This document shows positions 49,740 to 58,731 of a stretch of DNA of 64,000 nucleotides, in pieces. Below the pieces are notes generated by a model. That model worked only from the letters and a program-made list of their open reading frames with translations. It made no database searches and had not been told where the DNA came from. The translations under genes were made by a program, and so were the position numbers. Source of the DNA: Nisaea nitritireducens (GTDB taxonomy: Bacteria > Pseudomonadota > Alphaproteobacteria > Thalassobaculales > Thalassobaculaceae); contig NZ_JACZFS010000038.1 of the NCBI RefSeq assembly GCF_014904795.1, forward strand, positions 1-64,000. Direction: 5' to 3'. Positions within the stretch are counted from its first letter, which is position 1; each line of letters opens with the position of its first letter.

Positions 49740-50182
49740 TGGAGCTGTTTCGAATCCAGGATGCCTGCTTTCGCACGGAAGGACATTCCGCAGTGGCCGA
49801 GCTGGTTTTCCACACGGGAGAAAAGCTCGAAATAGATTTTGCCGAGCGGGCCAGGAACCGGCCGAAGCTGAAGCCACTTCTCGACCCGAAGGTTTTCGAG
49901 GCGGGCAAGATTGTCGATGACGGTATTGCCGTGGAATGGCCGTGTGGCATCGAAATCGATGCGACGTCATTGCACAGGACAGCGCTTGCCATGTTCTTTC
50001 GCGCCTGGCGGAAGGGGCACGGAATGTCGCAGACCATAGCGGCGTCTGCACTTGGGCTGACCAGCCGTACGGTCCAGAACTATGAAGCGGGGGAGCAGGA
50101 TATTCCGCGCACCGTGATGCTGGCCATGCGCGGTTTCGATGCGTCGCCCGATCTGCGCGACGGCGTTGCCGCGCTGACTTGA
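49739..50182 (+). CDS. DUF2442 protein with C-terminal helix-turn-helix
   Basis: A 147-residue protein. The N-terminal ~80 residues match DUF2442 (FTGEKLEIDF-like HTGEKLEIDFAER, then LLDPKVFEAGKIVDDGIAVEWPCGIEID). Residues ~95-140 are a XRE-type helix-turn-helix (HGMSQTIAASALGLTSRTVQNYEAGEQ). The same two-domain architecture occurs in other bacteria, including a structurally determined Nitrosomonas protein. It may be the DNA-binding, antitoxin-like partner of the preceding gene. The translational overlap implies coexpression. Confidence 0.8.
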   Translation: MELFRIQDACFRTEGHSAVAELVFHTGEKLEIDFAERARNRPKLKPLLDPKVFEAGKIVDDGIAVEWPCGIEIDATSLHRTALAMFFRAWRKGHGMSQTIAASALGLTSRTVQNYEAGEQDIPRTVMLAMRGFDASPDLRDGVAALT

Positions 50183-50309
50183 ACGCGGGTCTATCCTGCC
50201 TTCCAGAGTGTCGAGCCGGTTGTTGGCAGCACTGGTGACAGTCAGGACCTTCAGACGTGGAATAGTGTCCGGGCTCAGTACTGCACCGGCTGCGCAGGGG
50301 GCTGGTTTT

Positions 50310-51857
50310 TCAGCCGAAGAGCAGTGCCGCGACAGCGATTGCGAGCGCCAGCCAGACCGGCCAGAAAGAGCGGCGGCGTTTCGCGCTCTCCTCCGCAAAG
50401 CGGGCAACGGTATCGGGATGCAGCTTTACCCCGCCCTCGGTCAGCGAGCCCATCACCCTGTCGGCGGTCTCGACCATCTGCGGCAGGCGCTCGGCGAGGG
50501 CGATGGCGTGGGAGGTAGCTTCCCTGATCCGGGCCTGGGGACCGCGATGCTCCAGCATCCAGTCCTCGATCATCGGTCGGGGCAGCTCCCACATATTGAC
50601 CTCGGGATTGAGCGTCCGGCCGACGCCTTCCGCCACCACCATGGTCTTCTGCAACAACAGGAGCTGGGGCTGGGTTTCCATCTCGAACTGTTCGGTGATG
50701 CGGAACAGCTGCGCCAGCAGACGGGCGACCGAGATTTCGTGCAGCGGGCGGCCGAGCAGCGGCTCGCCGATGGAGCGGCAGGCCTGGGTGAAGGCGTCGA
50801 TGCTTTTGTGTGCCGGCACGTACCCGGCCCGGAAATGCACCTCGGCGACTTTGCGGTAATCCCCGGTAATAAAACCCGTCAGCATATCGGCGAGGAAATA
50901 GCGGGTCTTCTGGTCGAGCCGACCCATGATGCCGAAATCGACGGGCACGACGCGGCCCTCGGCGTCCACGAAGGCGTTGCCCGGATGCATGTCGGCATGG
51001 AAGAAGCCGTCGCGGAACACCTGGTTGAAGAAGGCGGTGGCGGCCCGGCGCAGGATTTCCGTCGGCTCCTGCCCATTTTCGATCAGCGTTTCCAGATCGT
51101 CGATCCGCGTGCCGTGCACCCGCTCGACAGTCATCACCCGGGCGGTAGTGCGGCTCCAGTTCACCCGCGGTACCCGGAAACCCGGGTCGTCCGCGAAATT
51201 CTCGGCCAGCTCGGATGCGGCGGCGGCCTCCATCCGGAGGTCCATTTCCATCTCGACGGTTTCGGCGAAAAGGTCGATCACCTCGACCGGCTTCAGGCGG
51301 CGGATCCAGGGCCAGTGCTCTTCCAGGAGCTCGGCGATCCAGTGAAACAGGTCAAGGTCGCGGGCGAAGCGTTTCTCGATATCGGGCCGCAGGATCTTGA
51401 CCGCGACTTCCTCGCCGTCTGTTGTGATCGCGAAATGCACCTGGGCGATGGAGGCGGCGGCAACCGGTTTCTCGTCGAAGCTGCTGAACACGTCTTCGAT
51501 GGGACGGCCGAGTTCTTCCTCAAGCGTCTGCCTGGCAATGGCGACCGGGAAGGGTTTCAGGCGATCCTGCAGGCGGGAAAGATCGTGTGCCTGCTCCTCG
51601 CCGATCAGGTCGGACCGGGTGGCGAGGGACTGGCCGAACTTGATGTAGCTGGGGCCGAGGGCGCTGAGCGCTGCCGCGAGGCGCTCGCCGGGGCGCAGCC
51701 GGTCATAGCGCCGGTCCCGGAACATCAGGACAAACCGCGCCGCGAATGCCAGCGCCGGTGCTTGCGGGACGTTGGCAAGCGGAGCCAGCGCGCCGTGCCG
51801 GGCGAGGATCCAGGCAGAGCTGCACAGACGGACGAGATTACGAAGGGCGCGCCACAT
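50310..51857 (-). CDS. ubiB: UbiB, protein-kinase-like ATPase for ubiquinone synthesis
   Basis: ABC1/ADCK-family protein needed for coenzyme Q synthesis, probably handling isoprenoid lipids at the membrane. The 515-residue protein has the KxGQ motif FIKFGQSLATRSD (K-F-G-Q), the Ala-rich loop VAAASIAQVHFA, the invariant ExD (FAETVEMEMDLRMEAAAA) and HADMHPGNAFVDAEGRVVPVDFGIMG with the metal-binding residues. A C-terminal hydrophobic segment (about 497-513) would anchor it in the membrane. It is six bases after ubiE. Confidence 0.95.
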   Translation of the reverse strand: MWRALRNLVRLCSSAWILARHGALAPLANVPQAPALAFAARFVLMFRDRRYDRLRPGERLAAALSALGPSYIKFGQSLATRSDLIGEEQAHDLSRLQDRLKPFPVAIARQTLEEELGRPIEDVFSSFDEKPVAAASIAQVHFAITTDGEEVAVKILRPDIEKRFARDLDLFHWIAELLEEHWPWIRRLKPVEVIDLFAETVEMEMDLRMEAAAASELAENFADDPGFRVPRVNWSRTTARVMTVERVHGTRIDDLETLIENGQEPTEILRRAATAFFNQVFRDGFFHADMHPGNAFVDAEGRVVPVDFGIMGRLDQKTRYFLADMLTGFITGDYRKVAEVHFRAGYVPAHKSIDAFTQACRSIGEPLLGRPLHEISVARLLAQLFRITEQFEMETQPQLLLLQKTMVVAEGVGRTLNPEVNMWELPRPMIEDWMLEHRGPQARIREATSHAIALAERLPQMVETADRVMGSLTEGGVKLHPDTVARFAEESAKRRRSFWPVWLALAIAVAALLFG

Positions 51858-51863
51858 GATCGG

Positions 51864-52604
51864 TCAGATCTTCCAGGCTGAATGGATGGCCGCGATGCCG
51901 CCGGAGAGATTGCGGTAGCGGATACGGCCGAAGCCGGCGTCGTCGATCCGGTCGACGAAGCGCTCCTGATCCGGGAATTTTCGGATGCTTTCAGCCAGAT
52001 AGAGATAGGCGTCGCGGTCGTCTGCGACACGGGCGCCGATTTCCGGCAGCACCTTGAAGGAATAGAAATCATAGACCGGATCGAGCGCCGGCAGGGCGAG
52101 ACGGCTGAATTCGAGGCAGAGGAAACGCCCGCCCGGCTTCAGCACACGTCGCGCGTCGCGCAGGGCGGCGTCGATGTCGGTCACGTTCCGGAGCCCGAAG
52201 GCGATGGTGTAGAGATCGACCGAATTGCTCTCGATCGGCAGCATCTCGGCATTGCCGACGGTCCAGGTCAGGTCCTCGACCCCATTCTCGGCCGCCCGCT
52301 CCCGACCGACAGTCAGCATCGCCTCGTTGATATCGCAGACAATCACCGGCCCGCCGCCGCGTTCCCGGTAACGGAAGGCAATGTCGCCGGTGCCGCCGGC
52401 CACGTCCAGCAGGGTAAGGTCCGGGCGCGGCGCCACCCAGTCCATCAGCGCGGCCTTCCAGAGCCGGTGGATGCCGAGGCTCATCAGGTCGTTCATCAGG
52501 TCGTAGCGCCCGGCGACGGAGTCGAAAACCTCGCGCACCAGCCCGGCTTTCTCGCCGACTGGCACATCCTTGAAGCCGAAATGGGTGGTGGCGTTCTCAG
52601 TCAT
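51864..52604 (-). CDS. ubiE: Ubiquinone/menaquinone C-methyltransferase UbiE
   Basis: SAM-dependent C-methylation in quinone synthesis. The 246-residue protein has [31 protein letters not shown] at its start, the SAM site [41 protein letters not shown] and [11 protein letters not shown]. The ATG at 52604 gives the canonical N-terminus; the frame is open to 53018, but only as an antisense overlap of mutM. It is divergent from mutM and heads ubiE-ubiB. Confidence 0.96.
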   Translation of the reverse strand: MTENATTHFGFKDVPVGEKAGLVREVFDSVAGRYDLMNDLMSLGIHRLWKAALMDWVAPRPDLTLLDVAGGTGDIAFRYRERGGGPVIVCDINEAMLTVGRERAAENGVEDLTWTVGNAEMLPIESNSVDLYTIAFGLRNVTDIDAALRDARRVLKPGGRFLCLEFSRLALPALDPVYDFYSFKVLPEIGARVADDRDAYLYLAESIRKFPDQERFVDRIDDAGFGRIRYRNLSGGIAAIHSAWKI

Positions 52605-52773
52605 CGCGCAAATCCCGCTGCCGCATGGAGGCGGTCCCAAGGATCGCCCCACCCGTGATCTAGCCCAGAGTGAGCGGCAATCCAACAGGAGAAGCAATGG
52701 CCATCCGGTCATGCTTGCCCATGTCTGCCTGCTCCCGTACAGAGGAACAGACGCCGAAGCGAAGGGGTGCGAC

Positions 52774-53604
52774 GTGCCTGAATTGCCCGAGGTTGAAACC
52801 GTAATGCGCGGCCTGCAGCCTTTTATGGAGGGCAAGCGGCTGGTGCGTGTGGAGCAGCGGCGTCCGGATCTGCGCTGGCCGTTTCCAGAGGATTTCGTTG
52901 CCCGGCTCGAAGGCCAGCGGGTTGCGAGCATGTCGCGGCGGGCAAAATACATGCTCGTCCATATGGAAGATGGCACGGTGCTGATCTGGCATCTCGGCAT
53001 GTCCGGCCGGGTCACCATCGACGAGACCCGCCCGGCGGAGCTGGACCGGCACGATCATGTGGTCTTCACCACCGAGGACGGCACAGTGATCCGGTTCAAC
53101 GATCAGCGCCGTTTCGGCTCCATGGATCTCGCGTCTGAGGCCGAACTTCCGGCTCACAAGCATTTTACCGGGATGGGGCCCGAGCCGCTTTCCAATGCCT
53201 TTAACGGCCCGGCGCTGGCCGCCGCCCTGAAAGGCAAGCAGACGCCGATCAAGGCAGCTCTGCTGGATCAGAAGGTCGTCGCGGGGCTGGGCAATATTTA
53301 TGTTTCCGAGGCTCTGTTCCGCTCCGGTATCTCTCCGCTTCGCAAGGCCGCTAACGTGCAGGGCGCGCGGGCCGAGCGGCTGGCAGGGGACATCCGGGAG
53401 GTGCTGCAGGCGGCGATCCGGGCTGGCGGCTCCACGCTACGGGACCATGCCCGGCCGGACGGGGAGCTCGGTTACTTCCAGCATGAATTCGCCGTCTATG
53501 ACCGCGAGGGCACGGCATGCCCGGTGGAGCCCGGTCACGGGCCGATCCGCCGTATTGTTCAGTCCGGCCGATCCACTTTCTATTGTCCACGCTGCCAGCG
53601 GTGA
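52774..53604 (+). CDS. mutM: Formamidopyrimidine-DNA glycosylase (MutM/Fpg)
   Basis: Removes 8-oxoguanine and ring-opened purines and cleaves the abasic strand. The GTG at 52774, with AAGGGG upstream, yields [13 protein letters not shown], placing the catalytic Pro at the mature N-terminus with Glu next. [19 protein letters not shown] contains the later conserved Asn-Ile-Tyr. The 276-residue protein ends in a zinc finger whose ligands appear to be Cys249, His255, Cys271 and Cys274 ([10 protein letters not shown] ... YCPRC), instead of four Cys. The first knuckle thus has His where most Fpg proteins have Cys. Confidence 0.94.
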   Translation: MPELPEVETVMRGLQPFMEGKRLVRVEQRRPDLRWPFPEDFVARLEGQRVASMSRRAKYMLVHMEDGTVLIWHLGMSGRVTIDETRPAELDRHDHVVFTTEDGTVIRFNDQRRFGSMDLASEAELPAHKHFTGMGPEPLSNAFNGPALAAALKGKQTPIKAALLDQKVVAGLGNIYVSEALFRSGISPLRKAANVQGARAERLAGDIREVLQAAIRAGGSTLRDHARPDGELGYFQHEFAVYDREGTACPVEPGHGPIRRIVQSGRSTFYCPRCQR

Positions 53605-53620
53605 GGTAGAAGCTGCCATC

Positions 53621-54022
53621 ATGTCTATCCGGCAAAACAACAAGCGCGGGTCCGCACTCCGGGCGCTTCGGCTCCTCGTCAGAGTGTTCGTCTTCGTCCT
53701 GCTGCTGGCTTCTGCCCGGACGGCATGGGCGGCGGACGGCTTTGTTGAAGGCTTTGCCGATTTGCCCCTGATGCCGGGTCTCGAACAGATTCCCGATGCC
53801 TCGCTGGCATTCGATGCAGCCAGCGGGCGGATCGTGGTTGCCTTTGCCCGCGGACCGCTGCCGGTCGCGGGCATTCAGACTTTCTATGCGGAAACCCTCG
53901 GTCAGCTCGGCTGGACGAGGGCGGGCGAGAATACCTACCAGCGCGAGGGGGAGAGCCTGACGCTGGACTTCACGCCGGACGGTGCTGATACGCTTGTCCG
54001 GTATTCCTTATTGCCCAGATGA
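53621..54022 (+). CDS. Hypothetical exported protein
   Basis: A 133-residue protein with a basic N-terminus and a hydrophobic helix ([20 protein letters not shown], about 20-38) ending in an AWA/A cleavage-type site, so it is probably secreted to the periplasm. The mature part ([19 protein letters not shown], later [29 protein letters not shown]) is a small soluble domain repeatedly found next to mutM and enoyl-CoA hydratase genes in related genomes. I know no function for it. It begins 16 bp after mutM. Confidence 0.75.
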   Translation: MSIRQNNKRGSALRALRLLVRVFVFVLLLASARTAWAADGFVEGFADLPLMPGLEQIPDASLAFDAASGRIVVAFARGPLPVAGIQTFYAETLGQLGWTRAGENTYQREGESLTLDFTPDGADTLVRYSLLPR

Positions 54023-54071
54023 CCGGCGGGCCTGTCCCGCTGGCGCGCAACGGATGAATGGGAGCGATCCG

Positions 54072-54848
54072 ATGCCATACGAGAACATACTGGTTGAGAA
54101 GAAGGGGGCCGTCGGCCTCATCACCCTGAACCGGCCAAAGGCGCTGAATGCCCTGTCCAGTCCGCTGATGGCGGAGCTGAGCAAGGCGCTCGCCGGTTTT
54201 GAGGCGGATGACGAGGTCGGCTGCATGGTGCTTACCGGCAGCGAGAAGGCTTTCGCCGCCGGCGCCGACATCAAGGAGATGCAGAGCAAGAGCTTCACCG
54301 ACGTGTTCAGCCAGGATTTCATCACCAGCGGCTGGGAAGATCTGACCCAGTGCCGCAAGCCGGTGATCGCTGCGGTCGCGGGCTATGCGCTCGGTGGCGG
54401 CTGTGAAGTGGCGATGATGTGTGATTTCATTCTGGCCGCCGATACGGCGAAATTCGGCCAGCCGGAGATCACCATCGGAACGATCCCAGGGGCCGGGGGC
54501 ACGCAGCGTCTGACCCGTTTTGTCGGCAAGTCAAAGGCCATGGAAATGTGCCTGACCGGACGGATGATGGACGCCGAGGAAGCCGAGCGGGCGGGACTTG
54601 TGAGCCGCGTCATTCCGGCTGCAGATTTGCTGGACGAAGCGCTCAAGGTGGCTGGCAAGATCGCTACTCTCTCCCGTCCGTCGGTCCTGATGGCGAAAGA
54701 GGCTGTCGACCGGTCCTATGAGACCACTCTGGCTGAAGGTATCAACTTCGAACGGCGGATGTTCCATTCCACCTTCGCGACCGAAGACCAGAAAGAAGGG
54801 ATGTCGGCATTTGCGGAAAAGCGACAGCCCAGTTTCAAGAACCGCTGA
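54072..54848 (+). CDS. Enoyl-CoA hydratase
   Basis: Hydrates 2-enoyl-CoA in fatty-acid beta-oxidation. The 258-residue crotonase-fold protein has [13 protein letters not shown], the oxyanion loop AAGADIKEM, the family signature [19 protein letters not shown] and the catalytic Glu pair in [24 protein letters not shown] nine bases before the ATG at 54072 sets the start. Position just before rpsT-dnaA is conserved in many alphaproteobacteria. Specificity for chain length cannot be told. Confidence 0.92.
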   Translation: MPYENILVEKKGAVGLITLNRPKALNALSSPLMAELSKALAGFEADDEVGCMVLTGSEKAFAAGADIKEMQSKSFTDVFSQDFITSGWEDLTQCRKPVIAAVAGYALGGGCEVAMMCDFILAADTAKFGQPEITIGTIPGAGGTQRLTRFVGKSKAMEMCLTGRMMDAEEAERAGLVSRVIPAADLLDEALKVAGKIATLSRPSVLMAKEAVDRSYETTLAEGINFERRMFHSTFATEDQKEGMSAFAEKRQPSFKNR

Positions 54849-54947
54849 TTCTTAAATCAGTCGGATTTACGCGGTTGACGCGACGGGGGTGCTCGTCTAT
54901 AAGCCGCCCTCTTGAATTTCCGCGCATCGAGCTGGGATTAGAAGCAA

Positions 54948-55214
54948 ATGGCGCAACATCAGTCTGCCAAAAAACGTATTCGCCGTAATGAACGGCGCCG
55001 GGTCATGAACCACGCCCGGATCAGCCGTATCCGTACCTTCGTCAAGAAGGTCGAGACGGCGATCGACAGTGGGGACAAGGAAGTCGCTCAGGCCGCGTTC
55101 AAAGCAGCGCAGCCGGAAATGCAGCGTGGCGTGACGAAAGGTGTCCTTCACCGGAACACCGTGTCGCGCAAGCTGTCGCGCCTGTCCGCCCGGATCAAGG
55201 CAATCTCCGCCTAA
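54948..55214 (+). CDS. rpsT: 30S ribosomal protein S20
   Basis: Binds the 5' domain and the 3' minor domain of 16S rRNA. The 88-residue protein is Lys/Arg-rich, starts [17 protein letters not shown] and has the expected [11 protein letters not shown] end. A clear terminator follows 30 bp after the stop. It is the last gene before the dnaA region. Confidence 0.97.
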   Translation: MAQHQSAKKRIRRNERRRVMNHARISRIRTFVKKVETAIDSGDKEVAQAAFKAAQPEMQRGVTKGVLHRNTVSRKLSRLSARIKAISA

Positions 55215-55244
55215 AAACGGACGCCCTGACGAATACTTTAAGTG

Positions 55245-55274
55245 AAAGCCGCGCCTCTCGGGGTGCGGCTTTTG
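55245..55274 (+). terminator. Intrinsic terminator after rpsT
   Basis: AAGCCGC (55246-55252) pairs with GCGGCTT (55265-55271), with inner GCC/GGT pairing, and TTT plus a further T-rich stretch follows. It lies 31 bp after the rpsT stop. Confidence 0.75.
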
Positions 55275-55383
55275 CTGTTCTGCGGACTGGCACGGCCGCC
55301 GGTGCGTGTGAAGCCGCCATGACGCTTTAGCTGCATTTTTATTGAATATTTGTTGCAAAATGACCTTCTAAATATTGTGGTCA

Positions 55384-55443
55384 GCGCGACTCAATCAACA
55401 CCGATTTCTGAAAACTCTAATAAATTCAATAGATTGAGCGCGC
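55384..55443. repeat. Long-range inverted repeat with AT-rich centre
   Basis: Left arm GCGCG-A-CTCAATC (55384-55396), right arm GATTGAG-CGCGC (55432-55443): seven contiguous pairs plus five more after a bulged A. The 35-bp centre is very AT-rich. It could form a cruciform or an RNA hairpin. Confidence 0.6.
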
Positions 55444-55582
55444 CTTTCCGGTGGGTGGAATGGAAAGGCGATGTCATCTTTGAAGGACGGAATTCAAGGC
55501 GTTGATTCAAAGTGGAGATTGATTCTGTCAAGGAAAAGATCGGCGGAATCGGCGAAAAAAAATCGTCATTTTGGAAAGAGTC
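55388..55582. other. Cluster of five GANTC methylation sites
   Basis: GACTC (55388-55392), GATTC (55504-55508), GATTC (55521-55525), GAATC (55546-55550) and GAGTC (55578-55582). GANTC is the target of the alphaproteobacterial CcrM methylase; chance alone would give fewer than one in 195 bp. In Caulobacter, methylation of such sites links dnaA expression to the replication cycle. Confidence 0.6.
55441..55470. repeat. Perfect 9-bp inverted repeat upstream of dnaA
   Basis: CGCCTTTCC (55441-55449) and GGAAAGGCG (55462-55470) flank a 12-bp loop. It shares its left edge with the right arm of the preceding repeat. The stem is strong as RNA; no T run follows on the plus strand, so it is not an obvious terminator. 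Confidence 0.55.
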
Positions 55583-55964
55583 ACGGTTGCGCGCCGAAAA
55601 GCACTTGGGTAGTTTGACTGCCTACTGCCGCGCCGGAGTGAAAACAAAATGAACAAGACCATTCAAAAGTTCAGGCTCGGTATTCGTTTAACGTTGCGGT
55701 TTGACAGGGCGGTCCGAACGGTCGCCAAGTAAAACCTTCAACGTTTCAAAGATTTATTTCGCACAGCCCGAAGAGTGCAAGAAATCGCCGGGGCGATTTT
55801 GTCTGAGGGAAGCTGTGTCCGGAACATGTATTTTCCGGCCGGCTGGTCGTTACATCGGATGGGGCTCTGAGATGACCAGGATCGCGCAGGAGAAGGGGTC
55901 GAGAAGAGGTTTGGATGTGTGGGGTGAATTCGGGCCGCAACGACAGGTCGCCGGAGGTCAGGAC

Positions 55965-57386
55965 ATGACTGCCGGCATTTCGAGCGATCACGAGCTGTGT
56001 TGGGCGCGTGTGCGAGGCAGACTCCGGACTGAACTGGGTGACGCGGTTTTCCGGAACTGGCTGAAGCCGCTGACCTTCGAAGGCATCGATGAAGGCACGG
56101 CGATCATGCGAGCGCCTAGCCCCTTTGTCCGTGATCGGGTCCGGTCGCAATATTCCGATCGCCTGCGGGCCATCTGGTCGGTCGAACATCCCGATGTGAA
56201 ATCCATTGCCATCTTCGCGTCGAGCCGCGGCAGGTCAGAGACCAGCCGGGACGAGGCTGCGGATGCCGCGCTGGAGGCTGGCATGGTCGAGCCGGCGCAG
56301 CGCCCCGTGCCGCTGAAAGCTCCCGCAGTTCACGGTTTCTCCGGCTCGGACGAGCGCCCGGACTTCGAGGCGCCGCTGGATCCGCGTTTCACATTCGATA
56401 ACTTTGTCGTCGGCAAGCCGAACGAGTTGGCCTTCGCCGCCGCGCGCCGTGTCGCCGAAAGCGAGACGGTACCGTTCAACCCGCTGTTCCTTTATGGCGG
56501 GGTCGGCCTTGGTAAGACCCACCTGATGCATGCCATTGCCTGGCATGTCCGGCAGCGGCATCCGAGCAGGCGGGTGATCTACCTCTCCGCCGAAAAATTC
56601 ATGTACCAGTTCATCCGGGCGCTGCGCTTCCGCGACACGGTCGCGTTCAAGGAGCAGTTCCGGTCGGTCGACCTGCTGATGATCGACGATGTGCAGTTCA
56701 TCAGCGGCAAGGACTCAACCCAGGAAGAGTTCTTCCATACCTTCAACGCGCTGGTGGACCAGAACCGTCAGGTGGTGATTTCCGCCGACAAGTCGCCGAC
56801 CGATCTCGAAGGCATGGAAGAGCGGCTGCGGTCGCGGCTCGGCTGGGGGCTGGTCGCGGACATTCATCCGACCAACTACGAGCTGCGCCTCGGGATCATG
56901 CAGTCCAAGGCTGAGCGCCTCGGTGTCGAGATGCCGGAGAAAGTGCTCGAATTCCTGTCTCACAAGATCTCCTCCAACGTGCGCGAGCTTGAAGGTGCGT
57001 TGAATCGGATCGTCGCCCATTCGACCCTGGTCGGCCGGGAGATCTCGCTGGAGATGACCCAGGAAGTTCTGGTCGATCTGCTGCGGGCCAATGACCGCCG
57101 GGTGACTGTCGAAGAAATCCAGCGCCAGGTCGCGAATCATTTCCAGATTCGGCTTTCGGAGATGCATTCGGCCCGCCGGTCCCGTGCGATTGCCCGGCCA
57201 CGGCAGGTAGCGATGTATCTGTCGAAGCAGCTGACCTCGCAATCGCTGCCGGATATCGGCCGGAAATTCGGCGGCCGGGACCACACGACGGTGCTGCACG
57301 CAGTGAGAAAAGTCGAGGAATTGCGCGGCCTGGACAAGCAATTCAACGACGATGTCGATCTGCTCCGGCGCATGCTGGAATCGTGA
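55965..57386 (+). CDS. dnaA: Chromosomal replication initiator protein DnaA
   Basis: Opens the replication origin. The 473-residue protein (from ATG 55965) has domain I (CWARVRGRLRTELGDAVFRNW), a short linker, the AAA+ domain with Walker A GGVGLGKTHLMHA (about 177-189) and LLMIDDVQFISGK, sensor RLGWGLVADI, and domain IV with the DNA-binding signature GGRDHTTVLHAV. GGAGG at 55953-55957 lies seven bases before this ATG. The frame is open to 55701, and an ATG at 55872 would add 31 residues, but its ribosome site is weaker. Confidence 0.96.
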   Translation: MTAGISSDHELCWARVRGRLRTELGDAVFRNWLKPLTFEGIDEGTAIMRAPSPFVRDRVRSQYSDRLRAIWSVEHPDVKSIAIFASSRGRSETSRDEAADAALEAGMVEPAQRPVPLKAPAVHGFSGSDERPDFEAPLDPRFTFDNFVVGKPNELAFAAARRVAESETVPFNPLFLYGGVGLGKTHLMHAIAWHVRQRHPSRRVIYLSAEKFMYQFIRALRFRDTVAFKEQFRSVDLLMIDDVQFISGKDSTQEEFFHTFNALVDQNRQVVISADKSPTDLEGMEERLRSRLGWGLVADIHPTNYELRLGIMQSKAERLGVEMPEKVLEFLSHKISSNVRELEGALNRIVAHSTLVGREISLEMTQEVLVDLLRANDRRVTVEEIQRQVANHFQIRLSEMHSARRSRAIARPRQVAMYLSKQLTSQSLPDIGRKFGGRDHTTVLHAVRKVEELRGLDKQFNDDVDLLRRMLES

Positions 57387-57571
57387 TCTTTCAGGGCAGG
57401 TCCGCGTGCCGTCCATAATGGGTCAGCAGCACGAACTTTTTTGCCTTTGAAACTACCGCAAGCGCCATGCACTTGTGCTATAGTTTCATGCGCTTGTCTC
57501 ACGCGGAGGCGCTCGTTCGCCGCTGGGTCGGCGATTGGGGGATCAACTTTCCAGCCGGTAAGTAGAAGAAT

Positions 57572-58690
57572 ATGAAAATCGTTATCGATCGCGCGGCTTT
57601 GCTTAAGCCTCTCGGACATGTCCAAAGTGTTGTGGAACGGCGGAACACGATCCCGATCCTGTCCAACGTTCTGTTAAAGGCAGCTGACGGACGGCTTAGT
57701 CTGAGCACCACCGATATGGATATGGACATCGTCGAATCCGTAGCGTGCGACGTGTCGGAAGCCGGCATCGTGACAGTGCCGGCTCATACTCTCTACGATA
57801 TCGTCCGCAAACTTCCTGACGGATCGGATGTGGAGCTTGCAGCATCCGGCGATGTCAGCCGGGTGACGATCCGCGCCGGCCGCTCGAATTTCTCGCTTCC
57901 CGCCCTGATGCCGGAGGAATTCCCGGCTCTGAGCGGCGATGCGCTTCCCCACAGTTTCGTCATCAGCGCGGCCGATGCCTGCATGCTGATCGACCGGACC
58001 CGGTTCGCGATCTCCACCGAGGAGACCCGCTATTACCTGAACGGTATCTTCCTGCACGCGGCGGACGCCGATGGCGTCAAGGTGCTGCGCGCGGTGGCGA
58101 CCGACGGTCACCGCCTCGCCCGGGTGCAGATGCCTCTGCCCGAAGGCGCGGCGGAAATGCCCGGCGTCATCGTGCCGCGGAAGGCCGTGAACGAGGTTCG
58201 CAAGCTGATCGACGGCGCCGACGGCGACGTCACGATCTCGCTTTCCGACACCAAGCTGCGGGTTTCCTTCGAAGACACGGTGGTCACCACCAAGCTGATC
58301 GACGGCACCTTCCCGGATTATGAGCGGGTGATCCCGAGCGGTAACGACAAGATGCTTCATGTCGACCGGCAGCGCTTCTCCGAAGCGGTTGATCGCGTAG
58401 CAACGATCTCGACCGAAAAATCCCGGTCGGTGAAGCTTGCCGTCACAAGCGGCCAGCTGACCCTCTCCGCCAGCAGCCCTGATAACGGTACCGCCCAGGA
58501 AGAAGTCGAGGTCGATTACAGCGCGAGCGATATCGAGATCGGTTTCAATTCCAAATATCTCCTGGATATCACCGGGCAGATCGAGGGCGAGCGGGCAGTG
58601 TTTCAGCTTGCCGATCAGGCGTCGCCGACGATCATTCTCGACCAGGATGACGAAAGCGCCCTTTACGTGCTGATGCCGATGCGCGTCTGA
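57572..58690 (+). CDS. dnaN: DNA polymerase III beta subunit (sliding clamp)
   Basis: Ring-shaped processivity clamp. The 372-residue protein has the three-fold clamp architecture, beginning MKIVIDRAALLKPLGHVQSVVERRNTIPILSNVLL and ending LPMRV-type (YVLMPMRV), the C-terminal MPMR typical of DnaN. A 185-bp gap after dnaA includes a TATAGT at 57479-57484 that may be part of its own promoter, though no matching -35 is evident. Confidence 0.97.
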   Translation: MKIVIDRAALLKPLGHVQSVVERRNTIPILSNVLLKAADGRLSLSTTDMDMDIVESVACDVSEAGIVTVPAHTLYDIVRKLPDGSDVELAASGDVSRVTIRAGRSNFSLPALMPEEFPALSGDALPHSFVISAADACMLIDRTRFAISTEETRYYLNGIFLHAADADGVKVLRAVATDGHRLARVQMPLPEGAAEMPGVIVPRKAVNEVRKLIDGADGDVTISLSDTKLRVSFEDTVVTTKLIDGTFPDYERVIPSGNDKMLHVDRQRFSEAVDRVATISTEKSRSVKLAVTSGQLTLSASSPDNGTAQEEVEVDYSASDIEIGFNSKYLLDITGQIEGERAVFQLADQASPTIILDQDDESALYVLMPMRV

Positions 58691-58731
58691 GGACGGCCCG
58701 CTCCAGGGTTCCGAGGCCAGCACGAACGGAA

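Larger units (their letters stand above)
55274..55964. other. rpsT-dnaA intergenic region, candidate origin/dnaA control region
   Basis: Almost 700 bp without a convincing gene, AT-rich in its first third (55330-55440). It contains two strong inverted repeats, five GANTC sites within 195 bp, and a candidate 27-codon frame (55649-55732). I found no consensus DnaA box (TTATCCACA) or CtrA box here. The adjacent dnaA-dnaN-recF-gyrB run and the AT-rich start suggest a role in replication control, but origin function is only a possibility. Confidence 0.45.

Noticed and set aside
52570-52773. 68-residue N-terminal extension of MutM from an upstream ATG
   Set aside because: MutM needs the catalytic Pro at its N-terminus; the GTG at 52774 with a ribosome site supplies it.
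55274-55964. Consensus DnaA boxes marking an origin
   Set aside because: No TTATCCACA or close variant found on either strand in the region, so I do not call oriC.
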